From contig CAWHMT010000002.1 in assembly GCA_963830455.1 (NCBI GenBank), positions 310,001 to 374,000 of the forward strand: a DNA stretch of 64,000 nt. Reading direction: 5' to 3'. Every line of letters starts with the position of its first letter. Within the stretch, counting starts at the first letter, position 1. The stretch is from 20CM-2-65-7 sp963830455 (GTDB lineage: Bacteria; Gemmatimonadota; Gemmatimonadetes; Gemmatimonadales; GWC2-71-9). The notes beneath the pieces are model-generated. The model made no database searches. It saw nothing but the letters and a program-made list of their open reading frames with translations, and had not been told where the DNA came from. A program made the position numbers and the translations under genes. This document shows, in pieces, positions 17,919 through 26,302 of the stretch.

Positions 17919-19212
17919 GCTGGATCTCGCGCCAGGCGATGTCGCGCCGCCAGGTCTTGCCCTCGAACGCGATGCGTTCCGCTGCGGCGCGACTGGCCTG
18001 CGCCGCGAGCGGGACCGTCGCACCGAGGCCGGTGACGCTCAGCACCCGCCCGCCCGACGTCCGCAACCGGCCGCCCTCATCGCGGAACGTGCCCGCGTGA
18101 AAGACAATCACGTCATCCCCGAACGTGTCGGCAGGAGGCAGGACGATCGCCACCCCTTTTTCCGGATTGTCCGGATAGCCGCGCGCGGCGAGGACCGTGG
18201 TCACCGCGGCCCGCTCGGGCGTGAGCACCTGCCGGTTCGGCGTCCACGTGCGTTGCGCGATCGCCTGCAGGTGTTGCGTGACGCCCGGGGCCAGCGCCGG
18301 CAGGAGTACCTGGGCTTCAGGATCGCCAAAACGGGCGTTGAACTCGAGGACCGACGGTGTTCCGTCCGGCAGCAGCATGAGTCCCGCATACAGCACGCCT
18401 TCGTAGGGCGATCCCTGCGCGGCCACCTCGCGCAGGACCGGCTCGAACACCTCGGTTCGCACGCGCGCGAGCAGCGCCTCGCTGGCGATGCCGACGGGCG
18501 TGTACGCCCCCATCCCTCCGGTGTTGGGACCAGTGTCTCCGTCACCCAGACGCTTATGATCCTGCGCCGGCGGCAGGATTAGGACGCGCTCCCCATCCGT
18601 CAGAGCGAGCACCGAGAGCTCCTCCCCTTCGAGAAACTCCTCGATGACGAGCTCCTTGCCGGCCTCGCCGAGGGAGCCGTCGAGCATCGCTCGGACGACT
18701 TGAGCGGCTTCGATCCTCGTGCGGCAGACGACTGCGCCTTTGCCGGCCGCCAGGCCCGACGCCTTCACGACGAGCGGCTCGGGATGATCGCCGATGTACT
18801 CGAGCGCCGGTCCCATGCCGACGAACGAGCCGCTGCGCGCGGTCGGGACACCGGCGCGGCGCATCACTTCCTTGGCGTACGCCTTCGATGACTCGAGCCG
18901 CGCGGCTGCGGCGCTTGGGCCGAAGACGGCTCGCCCGGGGGTGGCGCTGCGCAAGCGGTCCGCGAGACCCGCGGCGAGCGGGGCCTCGGGTCCGATGATC
19001 GTCAGATCGATGTCGTGCGTTTGAACGGCGGCGACCAGCTCGTCGATCGCGATTGCGGCGATCGGGAGGTTCGTGGCGAGCGCGGCGGTACCCGGGTTAC
19101 CAGGCGCCGCGAACAGTGTCAGGTCGTTGGACGGAGAAGAGGCGGCGTCGCGACGCAGTGCCCAGCAAAGCGCATGCTCGCGGCCGCCGCCTCCGACGAC
19201 CAGTACTCTCAC
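17902..19212 (-). CDS. purD: Phosphoribosylamine--glycine ligase (PurD)
   Basis: A 436-residue ATP-grasp enzyme. The start MRVLVVGGGGREHALCWALRR is the family N-terminus; LVVKASGLAAGKGAVVC is the ATP-grasp loop; HKRLGDGDTGPNTGGMGAYT is the strongly conserved signature; LEFNARFGDPEAQVLLP lies in the metal site. It joins glycine to phosphoribosylamine in step two of purine synthesis. It overlaps the M48 protease gene by 4 nt upstream and mutM downstream, so these are one transcription unit. Confidence 0.95.
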   Translation of the reverse strand: MRVLVVGGGGREHALCWALRRDAASSPSNDLTLFAAPGNPGTAALATNLPIAAIAIDELVAAVQTHDIDLTIIGPEAPLAAGLADRLRSATPGRAVFGPSAAAARLESSKAYAKEVMRRAGVPTARSGSFVGMGPALEYIGDHPEPLVVKASGLAAGKGAVVCRTRIEAAQVVRAMLDGSLGEAGKELVIEEFLEGEELSVLALTDGERVLILPPAQDHKRLGDGDTGPNTGGMGAYTPVGIASEALLARVRTEVFEPVLREVAAQGSPYEGVLYAGLMLLPDGTPSVLEFNARFGDPEAQVLLPALAPGVTQHLQAIAQRTWTPNRQVLTPERAAVTTVLAARGYPDNPEKGVAIVLPPADTFGDDVIVFHAGTFRDEGGRLRTSGGRVLSVTGLGATVPLAAQASRAAAERIAFEGKTWRRDIAWREIQRAGAT

Positions 19213-20210
19213 CTCTTCTTGAATGCGTCCGAAAACGCCTGGGCAGCCCGCTTGGCGGAATCCACCACATCGTTCACGACGGCTTTGGCTTCCTTCATAT
19301 AGTGCTCGCGCGCCTCATCGATGTCCTTGTCGATGGGACGGTTGTCGGCATCGGGACCGCGGCGGGTGTACTCGCCATTCAGGATGCGCTCGTAGTGGCC
19401 GGCCTCGATCCAGCGCTGCAGCTCGGAGGCGCGCAGCGTGCTGAAGGGATGCGTGCGCTCGAGGGTGTTGAGAATCTGGAAGATCCGGTCGAGCGCGCCC
19501 CCCGTTCCCTCGTATTCCCGGGCCTGGATGAGGAACTCGTTGAGGTCCATCTGCGACATGTCGCCGCCGCCCGCCATCTTGAGATGCATCCGCATGGCCG
19601 CGTGCGGATCCTGCACGGCCAGCAGTCCGGCACGATCGGACGAGAGCTCGCTCTTGCGGAACCATTCGAGCAGCGCGATCCGGATCGGCAGCAGCGCGAT
19701 CCCGGCCAGGAAGGGCAGCGTCGAGAAGCTGAAATTGAGAATCAGGATGAGAATCGTGTGATAGAGCGCGTGACCGCTCATAACATGGCCGAGCTCGTGG
19801 CCCAGCAGGGTGCGCATCTCGTCGTCGTCGAGCAGCTTCAACGCGCCGGAGTTGATCACGATGAAGGGCCGGTCCATCCCGTACGCGCCCGCGTTGACGA
19901 ACGGCGTCTGCGAGACGAACAGCTCGCAGCGCGGGTCCCAATCCATGGTCGTCAGGACATCGGTGTAGAGGTCGTTGAGGTGCGGGAACTGCTTCGGCCC
20001 GACGCGCACCGCATCCGCCTGGAACAGCAGGCGAATGCCGCGCTCGCCGATGAACCCGTAGATCTTTTTCACCACCTGGTCGAATCCGGGAATCGCGCGC
20101 AGCGACTGCAGCGCCGCGCGATCCGCGGGATGCTCCCACGAGACGGGAGCAATCTGGGTCAACGTCTTCCGCGGGCGTGCCGCGGGGAGGTTATTCGTCG
20201 GCTGAGTCAT
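19209..20210 (-). CDS. M48-family (HtpX/Ste24-like) zinc metallopeptidase
   Basis: A 333-residue protein from MTQPTNNLPAARPRK. The zinc site is LLGHELGHVMSGHALYH, with the third ligand in SELSSDRAGLLA. One or two hydrophobic segments (ILILILNFSFSTLPFLAGIALLP) follow the HExxH, as in membrane M48 proteases. Such proteases degrade misfolded membrane proteins, though this one lacks the N-terminal helices of HtpX. The start was chosen at 20210 because of the gaggag Shine-Dalgarno sequence; a further nine upstream codons are open. The C-terminus is Lys/Ala-rich. Confidence 0.85.
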   Translation of the reverse strand: MTQPTNNLPAARPRKTLTQIAPVSWEHPADRAALQSLRAIPGFDQVVKKIYGFIGERGIRLLFQADAVRVGPKQFPHLNDLYTDVLTTMDWDPRCELFVSQTPFVNAGAYGMDRPFIVINSGALKLLDDDEMRTLLGHELGHVMSGHALYHTILILILNFSFSTLPFLAGIALLPIRIALLEWFRKSELSSDRAGLLAVQDPHAAMRMHLKMAGGGDMSQMDLNEFLIQAREYEGTGGALDRIFQILNTLERTHPFSTLRASELQRWIEAGHYERILNGEYTRRGPDADNRPIDKDIDEAREHYMKEAKAVVNDVVDSAKRAAQAFSDAFKKR

Positions 20211-20267
20211 GCGTATCTCCTCATGGGATTCCCACACGTACGCAGCGGGGAATCCGGTGTTTCGGGC

Positions 20268-20291
20268 AGGGGCGCGACATGCTGCGCCCCT
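20268..20291. repeat. Palindrome aggggcgc...gcgcccct
   Basis: An 8-bp perfect inverted repeat with an 8-nt loop between two minus-strand genes (metB-like and M48). Its sequence resembles the core of the 4321-4355 hairpin (ggggcgcagc/gctgcgcccc), suggesting a shared dispersed palindrome. It may act as an attenuator between the genes. Confidence 0.55.
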
Positions 20292-20294
20292 ACA

Positions 20295-21464
20295 TCAATC
20301 ATCGGCCAATGCCTGGTCCAAATCCCCGATCAGATCCTCCACATCCTCGATTCCCACGGACAGCCGCACCAGGCTGTCGGTGAGTCCCATGCGGCGCCGC
20401 ATCTCGGGGGGCACGCTGGCGTGCGTCATGGATGCCGGATGCCCGATCAGGCTCTCCACCCCACCCAACGATTCCGCCAGCGCGAAGATCTTGGTGCGCT
20501 CGACGAAGCGGCGCGCGAACGCGGTATCGCCCAGCTCGATGCTGAGCATCCCGCCGAAGCCCTTCATCTGGCGGGACGCGAGGTCGTGCTGGGGATGGGA
20601 GCGGAGACCGGGATAGTACACGCGCTGGACGCGGGGGTGCTTCTCGAGCCACTCGGCGATGCGGCGGCCGCTGGCGTCGTGCTGGCGCATTCGCAGCGCG
20701 AGCGTCTTGGTGCCGCGCAGCGCGAGCCAGCAGTCGAAGGGCCCGGGAACCGCGCCCGACGAGTTCTGGATATAGCCGAGTCGCTCGGCGATGTCGTCGC
20801 GGCCGGTGACGAGCATGCCGCCAACCATGTCCGAGTGACCGTTCAAGTACTTGGTCGTGGAGTGCAGGACGATATCGGCGCCGGCCTCGAGCGGTTGCTG
20901 AAAGAACGGGGTGGCGAACGTGTTGTCGACGACGAAGAGCGCGCGGGCTTTGCGCGCGATCTCGCCCGTCGCGGCGAGATCGCACAACCGCATCATAGGA
21001 TTCGTCGGCGTTTCGGCGTAGACGATTTTCGTATTCGGTGTGACGGCGGCGGCAACCGCCTTCGTATCCCCGCCGTCCACGAACGTGAAGCTGAGACCGA
21101 AGCGCGCCCAGATCGTTGTCATCTGCCGGTGCGATCCGCCGTACACGTTCTCCCCGCTCACGACGTGATCGCCGGCCGACAGCAGCTTCATCACGGCATC
21201 GAGCGCCGCCAATCCGGAGCCGAATGCGAAGCCGTGATGGCCTCCCTCCAGTGCCGCGATGTTGCGCTCGAGCGCTTCGCGCGTGGGATTGCGCGTCCGT
21301 GCGTATTCGTACCCCTTGTGGCGGCCGAGCCCGTCCTGGATGTAGGTAGACGTCTGGTAAATGGGTGTCATCACCGCGCCACTGAGCGGATCGGCCAGGT
21401 GTCCCGCATGCACGGCGCGAGTCGCAAAGCGTCTCGTGAGGTCCTGCTCGGCGATGCGGGTCAT
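20295..21464 (-). CDS. Cystathionine gamma-synthase/lyase family PLP enzyme
   Basis: A 389-residue fold-type I PLP enzyme. TPIYQTSTYIQDGLGRHKGYEY and YARTRNPTREALERNIAALE are the N-terminal hallmarks; the PLP lysine lies in LHSTTKYLNGHSDMVGG; SLGGVESLIGHPASMTHAS is the C-terminal signature. It could be cystathionine gamma-synthase, gamma-lyase or O-acetylhomoserine sulfhydrylase; sequence reading alone does not separate them. The start at 21464 was preferred over an upstream ATG because the family begins here. It is divergent to the HD-GYP regulator. Confidence 0.88.
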   Translation of the reverse strand: MTRIAEQDLTRRFATRAVHAGHLADPLSGAVMTPIYQTSTYIQDGLGRHKGYEYARTRNPTREALERNIAALEGGHHGFAFGSGLAALDAVMKLLSAGDHVVSGENVYGGSHRQMTTIWARFGLSFTFVDGGDTKAVAAAVTPNTKIVYAETPTNPMMRLCDLAATGEIARKARALFVVDNTFATPFFQQPLEAGADIVLHSTTKYLNGHSDMVGGMLVTGRDDIAERLGYIQNSSGAVPGPFDCWLALRGTKTLALRMRQHDASGRRIAEWLEKHPRVQRVYYPGLRSHPQHDLASRQMKGFGGMLSIELGDTAFARRFVERTKIFALAESLGGVESLIGHPASMTHASVPPEMRRRMGLTDSLVRLSVGIEDVEDLIGDLDQALADD

Positions 21465-21522
21465 GGCCGGAACGTAAAGGCCGCTTCCGCTAGGGGCAAG
21501 CGACCCATACTTTGGGGCCGCG

Positions 21523-22608
21523 ATGCCCAACTTCTCCGGACTGCACTGTCTCGTGGTCGACGATGAGCCGCGGCTGCGACGTGTGCTGGTCCGACTGTTG
21601 GAGGGCGAAGGATTTACATGTGCCCAGGCGGGCTCAGGCATCGAAGCGCTCAAAGAGCTGGAACGCGAGCCCGTCCCCCTGGTGATCTCCGATCTGCGCA
21701 TGCCGGAAATGGACGGCGTGACGTTGTTGCGCGAGATCGTCACGCGCTGGCCGGACACCGCAGTCGTCGTCGTCACCGCCGTCGCCGAAGTGGAGAGCGC
21801 CGTGGAGTGCCTCCAGATGGGCGCGCTGGACTACGTCGCGAAGCCATTCCATGTCGATGAAGTGCGGGCGCGGGTCTCGCAGGCGCTCGACAAGCGGCGG
21901 TTGCTGAGCGAGAACCGGAGCTACCAGAAGAACCTCGAAGCGCGCGTCGAAGCACAGGCGCGGCGCATCGAGGAGCTGTTCCTGGAAGGCGTGCACGCGC
22001 TCGTGTATGCGCTGGAAGCGAAAGACGCGTACACCCGCGGCCACTCGATGCGCGTCGCCAACTATGCGGTCGCGATCGCGCGCGCCATGGGCCTCGACAA
22101 GGATCTCATCGACACGATCGCGCTCGGCGCTGAGCTGCACGACGTCGGCAAGATCGGCGTCAGCGAAAGTGTGCTGCACAAGGCGGGCAAACTGTCGGTG
22201 GTGGAGTACCGCCACATCATGGAGCACACGGTCATCGGGGCGCGCATTCTCGGTCCCCTGATGCGCGACGCGCCGGGTGCGCTCGCGATCGTGCGCTCGC
22301 ATCACGAGCGCCTCGATGGCAGCGGCTTTCCGGATGGATTGAAAGGCGAGGCGATCCCGTTCGAGGCGCGGCTCGTCAGCGTCGCCGATGCGTTCGACGC
22401 GATGACCAGCGTCCGTCCGTACCGGCCGTCGCTGACCGTGCAGCAGGCCATGCGTGAGCTGGAAGAGGGGAAAAACGTGCAATTCGATGCCCAGATGGTG
22501 GACGCGTTCCTCCGCGCCTTCGCCGAGGATTCCGCCTTGCCGATTCCCACCCCGCAGCTGCAGCCCCTGCGCCTGCCCGCCCGCGCCATCGAAGCACGTC
22601 GGGCCTGA
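21523..22608 (+). CDS. Response regulator with HD-GYP phosphodiesterase domain
   Basis: A 361-residue protein. The receiver domain (1-120) has VVDDEPRLRR, the phospho-acceptor aspartate in VISDLRMPEMDGVTL and the lysine in DYVAKPFHVDE. A coiled linker leads to the HD-GYP domain: AYTRGHSMRVA, GAELHDVGKIG, HHERLDGSGFPDGLKGEAIP. The GYP motif reads GFP, a common variant. It would hydrolyse cyclic di-GMP when phosphorylated. The partner kinase is not adjacent; the orphan hybrid kinase at 36012 is one possibility. Confidence 0.9.
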   Translation: MPNFSGLHCLVVDDEPRLRRVLVRLLEGEGFTCAQAGSGIEALKELEREPVPLVISDLRMPEMDGVTLLREIVTRWPDTAVVVVTAVAEVESAVECLQMGALDYVAKPFHVDEVRARVSQALDKRRLLSENRSYQKNLEARVEAQARRIEELFLEGVHALVYALEAKDAYTRGHSMRVANYAVAIARAMGLDKDLIDTIALGAELHDVGKIGVSESVLHKAGKLSVVEYRHIMEHTVIGARILGPLMRDAPGALAIVRSHHERLDGSGFPDGLKGEAIPFEARLVSVADAFDAMTSVRPYRPSLTVQQAMRELEEGKNVQFDAQMVDAFLRAFAEDSALPIPTPQLQPLRLPARAIEARRA

Positions 22609-22632
22609 CCTGATTCATTAAATTTAGCGTCC

Positions 22633-24045
22633 ATGTCCGACACCTTGATGGTGAGCGTGTCGGGGGTTCGAGGGCTCGTTGGGAAAGACCTCACTCCCGA
22701 GGTGGTGGCTCGTTGGGCCGCCGCATTCGGAACGTGGGCACAAACGGGGAAGGGGGACGGGGGACGAGGGAAGGGTAAGGCCCCGCGCATCGTGTTGGGT
22801 CGAGATGCCCGCACATCGGGTCCGATGTTTGCCGCGGCGGCCACGGCGGGCCTGCAGTCGGTCGGCTGCGGTGTCATCGATGTGGGCTTGGTTGCCACGC
22901 CCACGGTACAACTCGCGGTGGAGCACCACCGGGCGGCCGGGGGCATTGTCCTGACGGCCAGCCACAACCCGATTGAGTGGAACGCCCTCAAGTTCGTTGG
23001 TCCGGACGGCATCTTTCTTGATACGCTCGCGGGCACGCGGGTAGGCGAATTGGCGGCAGGTGGCGACAGCCATCCCCTGCAACGAGCCAACTACGATGCG
23101 ATCGGTGGTGTCGAGGCGGATTCAGACGCGACTGCCCGCCATCTCGCCGCCGTGCTCGCGCTGCGGGCAGTCGATGTCGGTGCAATAAAGCGACGCCGCT
23201 TTCACGTCGCGCTCGACACGGTCCGCGGCGCCGGCGGCGCGGTGATGCCGGAGCTGCTGAAACGGCTCGGCTGCCGGGTAACGGCGATCAATCTGGAAAC
23301 GGACGGCCGGTTTCCGCGTGCGCCCGAGCCCGTGCCGGAGAATCTGAAAGCCCTGGGCGCGTTGGTGCGCCGAGCGAAAGCGGACGTGGGCATCGCCGTC
23401 GATCCCGACGTGGATCGGCTGGCGATCGTCGATGAGCAGGGGCGGCCGATCGGCGAGGACTACACGCTCGCGTTTGCGATCAGAGCAGTGCTGGGGAAGA
23501 GGGACCGGGGAAGAGGGAAGGGTAAGGCCGTTGTCTGCAATCTCTCGACGAGCCTCGTGGTCGAGGATGCGGCGAAGGAATTCGGCGCGAGCGTCGTGCG
23601 GGCGCCTGTCGGTGAAGCGCACGTCGCTCGGAAGATCATCGAGCTGAAGGCGGTGATCGGCGGCGAAGGAAACGGTGGCGTGATGTATCCGGCGCTCCAC
23701 GTGGGACGGGATGCGCCGGTGGCTGCGGCGTTAGTGCTGGGGCTGCTGGCGCGCGAGCGGGTGCGCGTGAGCGCGCTCGTGGCGCGCGCCCCCCGGTATG
23801 CGATCGTGAAAGCGAAAGTGCCCCGGGGCCCTCGTCTCGAGCCGATCTATGACGGACTGCGGCGCAGATTCCCGGACGCGGCCGTGGACACACAGGATGG
23901 GCTGCGGCTCTCCTGGCCCGATCGCTGGCTGCACGTGCGGCCCTCGGGCACCGAGCCGATCATTCGATTGATTGCGGAGGCGCCGTCAGGCGCGGACGCG
24001 GAACGCTTGATAGGAGAAGGGCGGCGGGTATGTGCGGCATTGTAG
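22633..24045 (+). CDS. glmM: Phosphoglucosamine mutase GlmM, with two repeat-derived insertions
   Basis: A 470-residue alpha-D-phosphohexomutase. The phosphoserine loop is LTASHNPIEWNALKF, the metal loop is DPDVDRLAIVDE, and the C-terminal phosphate loop is VRPSGTEPIIRLI. It makes glucosamine-1-phosphate for peptidoglycan and LPS. Residues 38-50 (TGKGDGGRGKGKA) and 287-299 (LGKRDRGRGKGKA) are low-complexity insertions encoded by almost the same G-rich DNA; both lie between core secondary structures and outside the catalytic loops. It overlaps glmS by 16 nt. Confidence 0.9.
   Translation: MSDTLMVSVSGVRGLVGKDLTPEVVARWAAAFGTWAQTGKGDGGRGKGKAPRIVLGRDARTSGPMFAAAATAGLQSVGCGVIDVGLVATPTVQLAVEHHRAAGGIVLTASHNPIEWNALKFVGPDGIFLDTLAGTRVGELAAGGDSHPLQRANYDAIGGVEADSDATARHLAAVLALRAVDVGAIKRRRFHVALDTVRGAGGAVMPELLKRLGCRVTAINLETDGRFPRAPEPVPENLKALGALVRRAKADVGIAVDPDVDRLAIVDEQGRPIGEDYTLAFAIRAVLGKRDRGRGKGKAVVCNLSTSLVVEDAAKEFGASVVRAPVGEAHVARKIIELKAVIGGEGNGGVMYPALHVGRDAPVAAALVLGLLARERVRVSALVARAPRYAIVKAKVPRGPRLEPIYDGLRRRFPDAAVDTQDGLRLSWPDRWLHVRPSGTEPIIRLIAEAPSGADAERLIGEGRRVCAAL
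22747..22782 (+). repeat. G-rich repeat inside glmM, copy 1
   Basis: A purine-rich run of ggggaag/gggac words ending with gagggaagggtaaggcc (22766-22782). The last 17 bases are identical to copy 2. It is in frame with glmM and adds about 13 residues. Confidence 0.8.
23491..23529 (+). repeat. G-rich repeat inside glmM, copy 2
   Basis: ggggaagagggaccgggg followed by gagggaagggtaaggcc (23513-23529), the latter identical to the end of copy 1. In frame, coding residues 287-299 of GlmM. A similar single run (gggaagagggacgag) lies at about 43364-43380, upstream of tig. Confidence 0.8.
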
Positions 24046-25859
24046 GGTACACGGGCAAGCGGGCGGCCGCGCCGGTCGTCCTCGAGGGACTCAAGCGCCT
24101 CGAGTACCGGGGCTACGACTCGGCTGGGCTCGCGGTCGTGAATGGCGGCCTCGAGATCTTCCGGGCGCCCGGCAAGATCGCGGTGCTGGAGCGGCAGCTG
24201 GGCAGCCACCTTCCGGCCGGCACGACCGGAATCGCGCACACACGTTGGGCGACCCATGGCGCGCCCAATACGGTGAACGCCCACCCGCACGCCGATTGCG
24301 GGGGCACGCTCGCGCTGGTGCACAACGGCATCATCGAGAACGCGGGCACCCTGCGCCAGGCGCTCACCAAACGGGGGCACGTGTTCCGTTCCCAGACCGA
24401 CACCGAAGTCCTGTCCCATCTGATCGAGGAAACCCATACCAAAGGCAAGCCCCTGGTCGACGCGACCGCTGAGGCGCTGCGCCAGGTGGAAGGGACGTAC
24501 GGCATCGCCGTGATTTCCAGCCGCGAGCCTGACACGATTGTGGCGGCCCGGCGTGGCTCGCCGCTGCTGGTCGCGATCGGGAACGGTGAGAACTTCGTCG
24601 CGTCGGACGCGTCGGCGGTGCTCGCGCATACGCGCTCGGTCGTGTACCTGGACGACGGTGACATCGCGGAGGTCAAGCCCAACGACTACCGGATCATGGA
24701 TCTCGCCGCGGTCGAAAAGGACATGCAGATCACGCAGGTCGAGTGGGACCTCGCGACGATCGAGCGCGGCGGCTTCGCCCACTTCATGCTGAAAGAGATC
24801 ATGGAGCAGCCCGAGAGCGTGGAGAATACGATGCGCGGGCGCTTGCTGGAGGAGGAGGGCACGGTCCGCTTCGGCGGCCTGAACCTCAGCGACGAAGAGC
24901 TGCTCAAGGTGCAGCGCATCGTGATCACGGCCTGCGGGACCTCGTGGCATTCGGGGTTGATCGGTGAGTACATGATGGAAGAGCTGGCGCGTATTCCGAC
25001 CGAAGTGGAATACGCCTCGGAGTTCCGCTATCGCAATCCCATTGTGGACGAGCACACGCTGGTGATCGGGATTTCGCAGTCGGGCGAGACGGCCGACACA
25101 CTGGCGGCGCTGCGCGAGGCGAAGCGGCGCGGCGCGCGCACGCTCGGCCTGATCAACGTCGTGGGCAGCACGATCGCCCGCGAAGTGGACGGCGGGATCT
25201 ACCTGCACGCCGGACCCGAAATCGGGGTCGCGAGCACCAAGGCATTCACGAGCCAGATCGTGGCGCTGGCGCTCCTGACCTTGAAGATGGGCCGGTTGCG
25301 CGCGCTCTCGATTCTCCAGGGACGGGAAGTGGTGCGGGCGCTGGCCAAGCTGCCGGAGCTCGTGAAGCAGGTGCTGGCCAAGGCGCCACAGGTCGAGCAG
25401 ATCGCCGACCGCCTCGTGCGCGCGCAAAACGTGCTCTACCTGGGCCGGGGCTACAACTTCCCGGTCGCCCTCGAAGGCGCCCTCAAGCTCAAGGAGATCT
25501 CGTACATCCATGCCGAGGGATATCCCGCGGCGGAGATGAAACACGGGCCGATCGCGCTGATCGACGATCTCATGCCGGTGGTGTTCATCGCCCCCAAGGA
25601 CGGCGTGCATCAGAAAGTCGTGAGCAACATCGAGGAAGTGAAGGCGCGGGGCGGTCGCGTCATCGCGATCGTGACCGAGGGGGATACCGCGCTCGACAAG
25701 CTCGCGGACTACCGCATCGAGATCCCCGAGACGCTGGATCTGCTGACGCCGGTTCTGAGCGTGGTCCCGTTGCAGCTGCTGGCCTATTACATCGCCGTCC
25801 GCCGTGGCTGCAACGTCGATCAGCCCAGGAATCTGGCCAAGAGCGTCACGGTCGAGTGA
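24030..25859 (+). CDS. glmS: Glutamine--fructose-6-phosphate aminotransferase GlmS
   Basis: A 609-residue protein of standard length. Cys2 of MCGIVGYTGKRAAAPV is the glutaminase nucleophile; HTRWATHGAPN and CGGTLALVHNGIIEN complete that domain. Two SIS domains follow (ITACGTSWHSG, ISQSGETADTLAALREAK, and LYLGRGYNFPVALEGALKLK); the C-terminus QPRNLAKSVTVE is invariant in the family. It supplies glucosamine-6-phosphate to GlmM encoded just upstream. No glmS ribozyme is possible in the 5' end, because the gene starts within glmM. It is coupled to dtd by a GTGA junction. Confidence 0.96.
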   Translation: MCGIVGYTGKRAAAPVVLEGLKRLEYRGYDSAGLAVVNGGLEIFRAPGKIAVLERQLGSHLPAGTTGIAHTRWATHGAPNTVNAHPHADCGGTLALVHNGIIENAGTLRQALTKRGHVFRSQTDTEVLSHLIEETHTKGKPLVDATAEALRQVEGTYGIAVISSREPDTIVAARRGSPLLVAIGNGENFVASDASAVLAHTRSVVYLDDGDIAEVKPNDYRIMDLAAVEKDMQITQVEWDLATIERGGFAHFMLKEIMEQPESVENTMRGRLLEEEGTVRFGGLNLSDEELLKVQRIVITACGTSWHSGLIGEYMMEELARIPTEVEYASEFRYRNPIVDEHTLVIGISQSGETADTLAALREAKRRGARTLGLINVVGSTIAREVDGGIYLHAGPEIGVASTKAFTSQIVALALLTLKMGRLRALSILQGREVVRALAKLPELVKQVLAKAPQVEQIADRLVRAQNVLYLGRGYNFPVALEGALKLKEISYIHAEGYPAAEMKHGPIALIDDLMPVVFIAPKDGVHQKVVSNIEEVKARGGRVIAIVTEGDTALDKLADYRIEIPETLDLLTPVLSVVPLQLLAYYIAVRRGCNVDQPRNLAKSVTVE

Positions 25860-26302
25860 GAGTCGTCCTCCAGCGGGTCAAGCGCGCGGAGGTTCGCGTG
25901 GGAAGCCGGGTGACCGGAAAGATCGGGCCCGGCTTTCTCGTGCTTGCCGGTTTCGCGCCGACCGACACCGACGCGCAGCTCGCCTGGATGGCGGAGAAGA
26001 TCATCGGCTTGCGCCTCTTTGGAGACGCTGAGGGAAAGATGAACAGGGATCTCGCCGAAACGGGCGGCGGCGTGCTCGTGGTGTCGCAGTTCACGCTCTA
26101 TGGTGATGCGAGCAAGGGCCGCCGCCCGAGCTTCATCGATGCCGCCCCACCCAACATCGCGATTCCGTTGTACGAGAAGTTTGTCGGAATGCTGAAGGAG
26201 AAGAGCGCGGGCAAGATCCCGGTCGCAACAGGCGAGTTCGGTGCGATGATGGACGTCGAGCTGGTCAACGACGGCCCGGTGACACTGATGCTCGAACGCT
26301 AG
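25856..26302 (+). CDS. dtd: D-aminoacyl-tRNA deacylase (Dtd)
   Basis: A 148-residue protein of normal Dtd size. MRVVLQRVKRAEVRV is the typical start, VVSQFTLYGDASKGRRPSF contains the SQFTLY motif, and the C-terminal VELVNDGPVTLMLE holds the (N)GP-VT motif that with SQFTLY forms the active site. It removes D-amino acids (and glycine) from tRNA. The GTG start lies in the glmS stop. Confidence 0.95.
   Translation: MRVVLQRVKRAEVRVGSRVTGKIGPGFLVLAGFAPTDTDAQLAWMAEKIIGLRLFGDAEGKMNRDLAETGGGVLVVSQFTLYGDASKGRRPSFIDAAPPNIAIPLYEKFVGMLKEKSAGKIPVATGEFGAMMDVELVNDGPVTLMLER

Noticed and set aside
19053..21566. 837-codon open frame on the plus strand opposite purD, the M48 protease and the PLP enzyme
   Set aside because: It spans three well-supported minus-strand genes and their gaps, which no real gene would do.
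24030..24060. glmS ribozyme
   Set aside because: The glmS start lies inside glmM, so there is no leader to hold a ribozyme.
23847..25610. 587-codon open frame on the minus strand opposite glmS
   Set aside because: Shadow of glmS, which has every family motif; the antisense frame has none.
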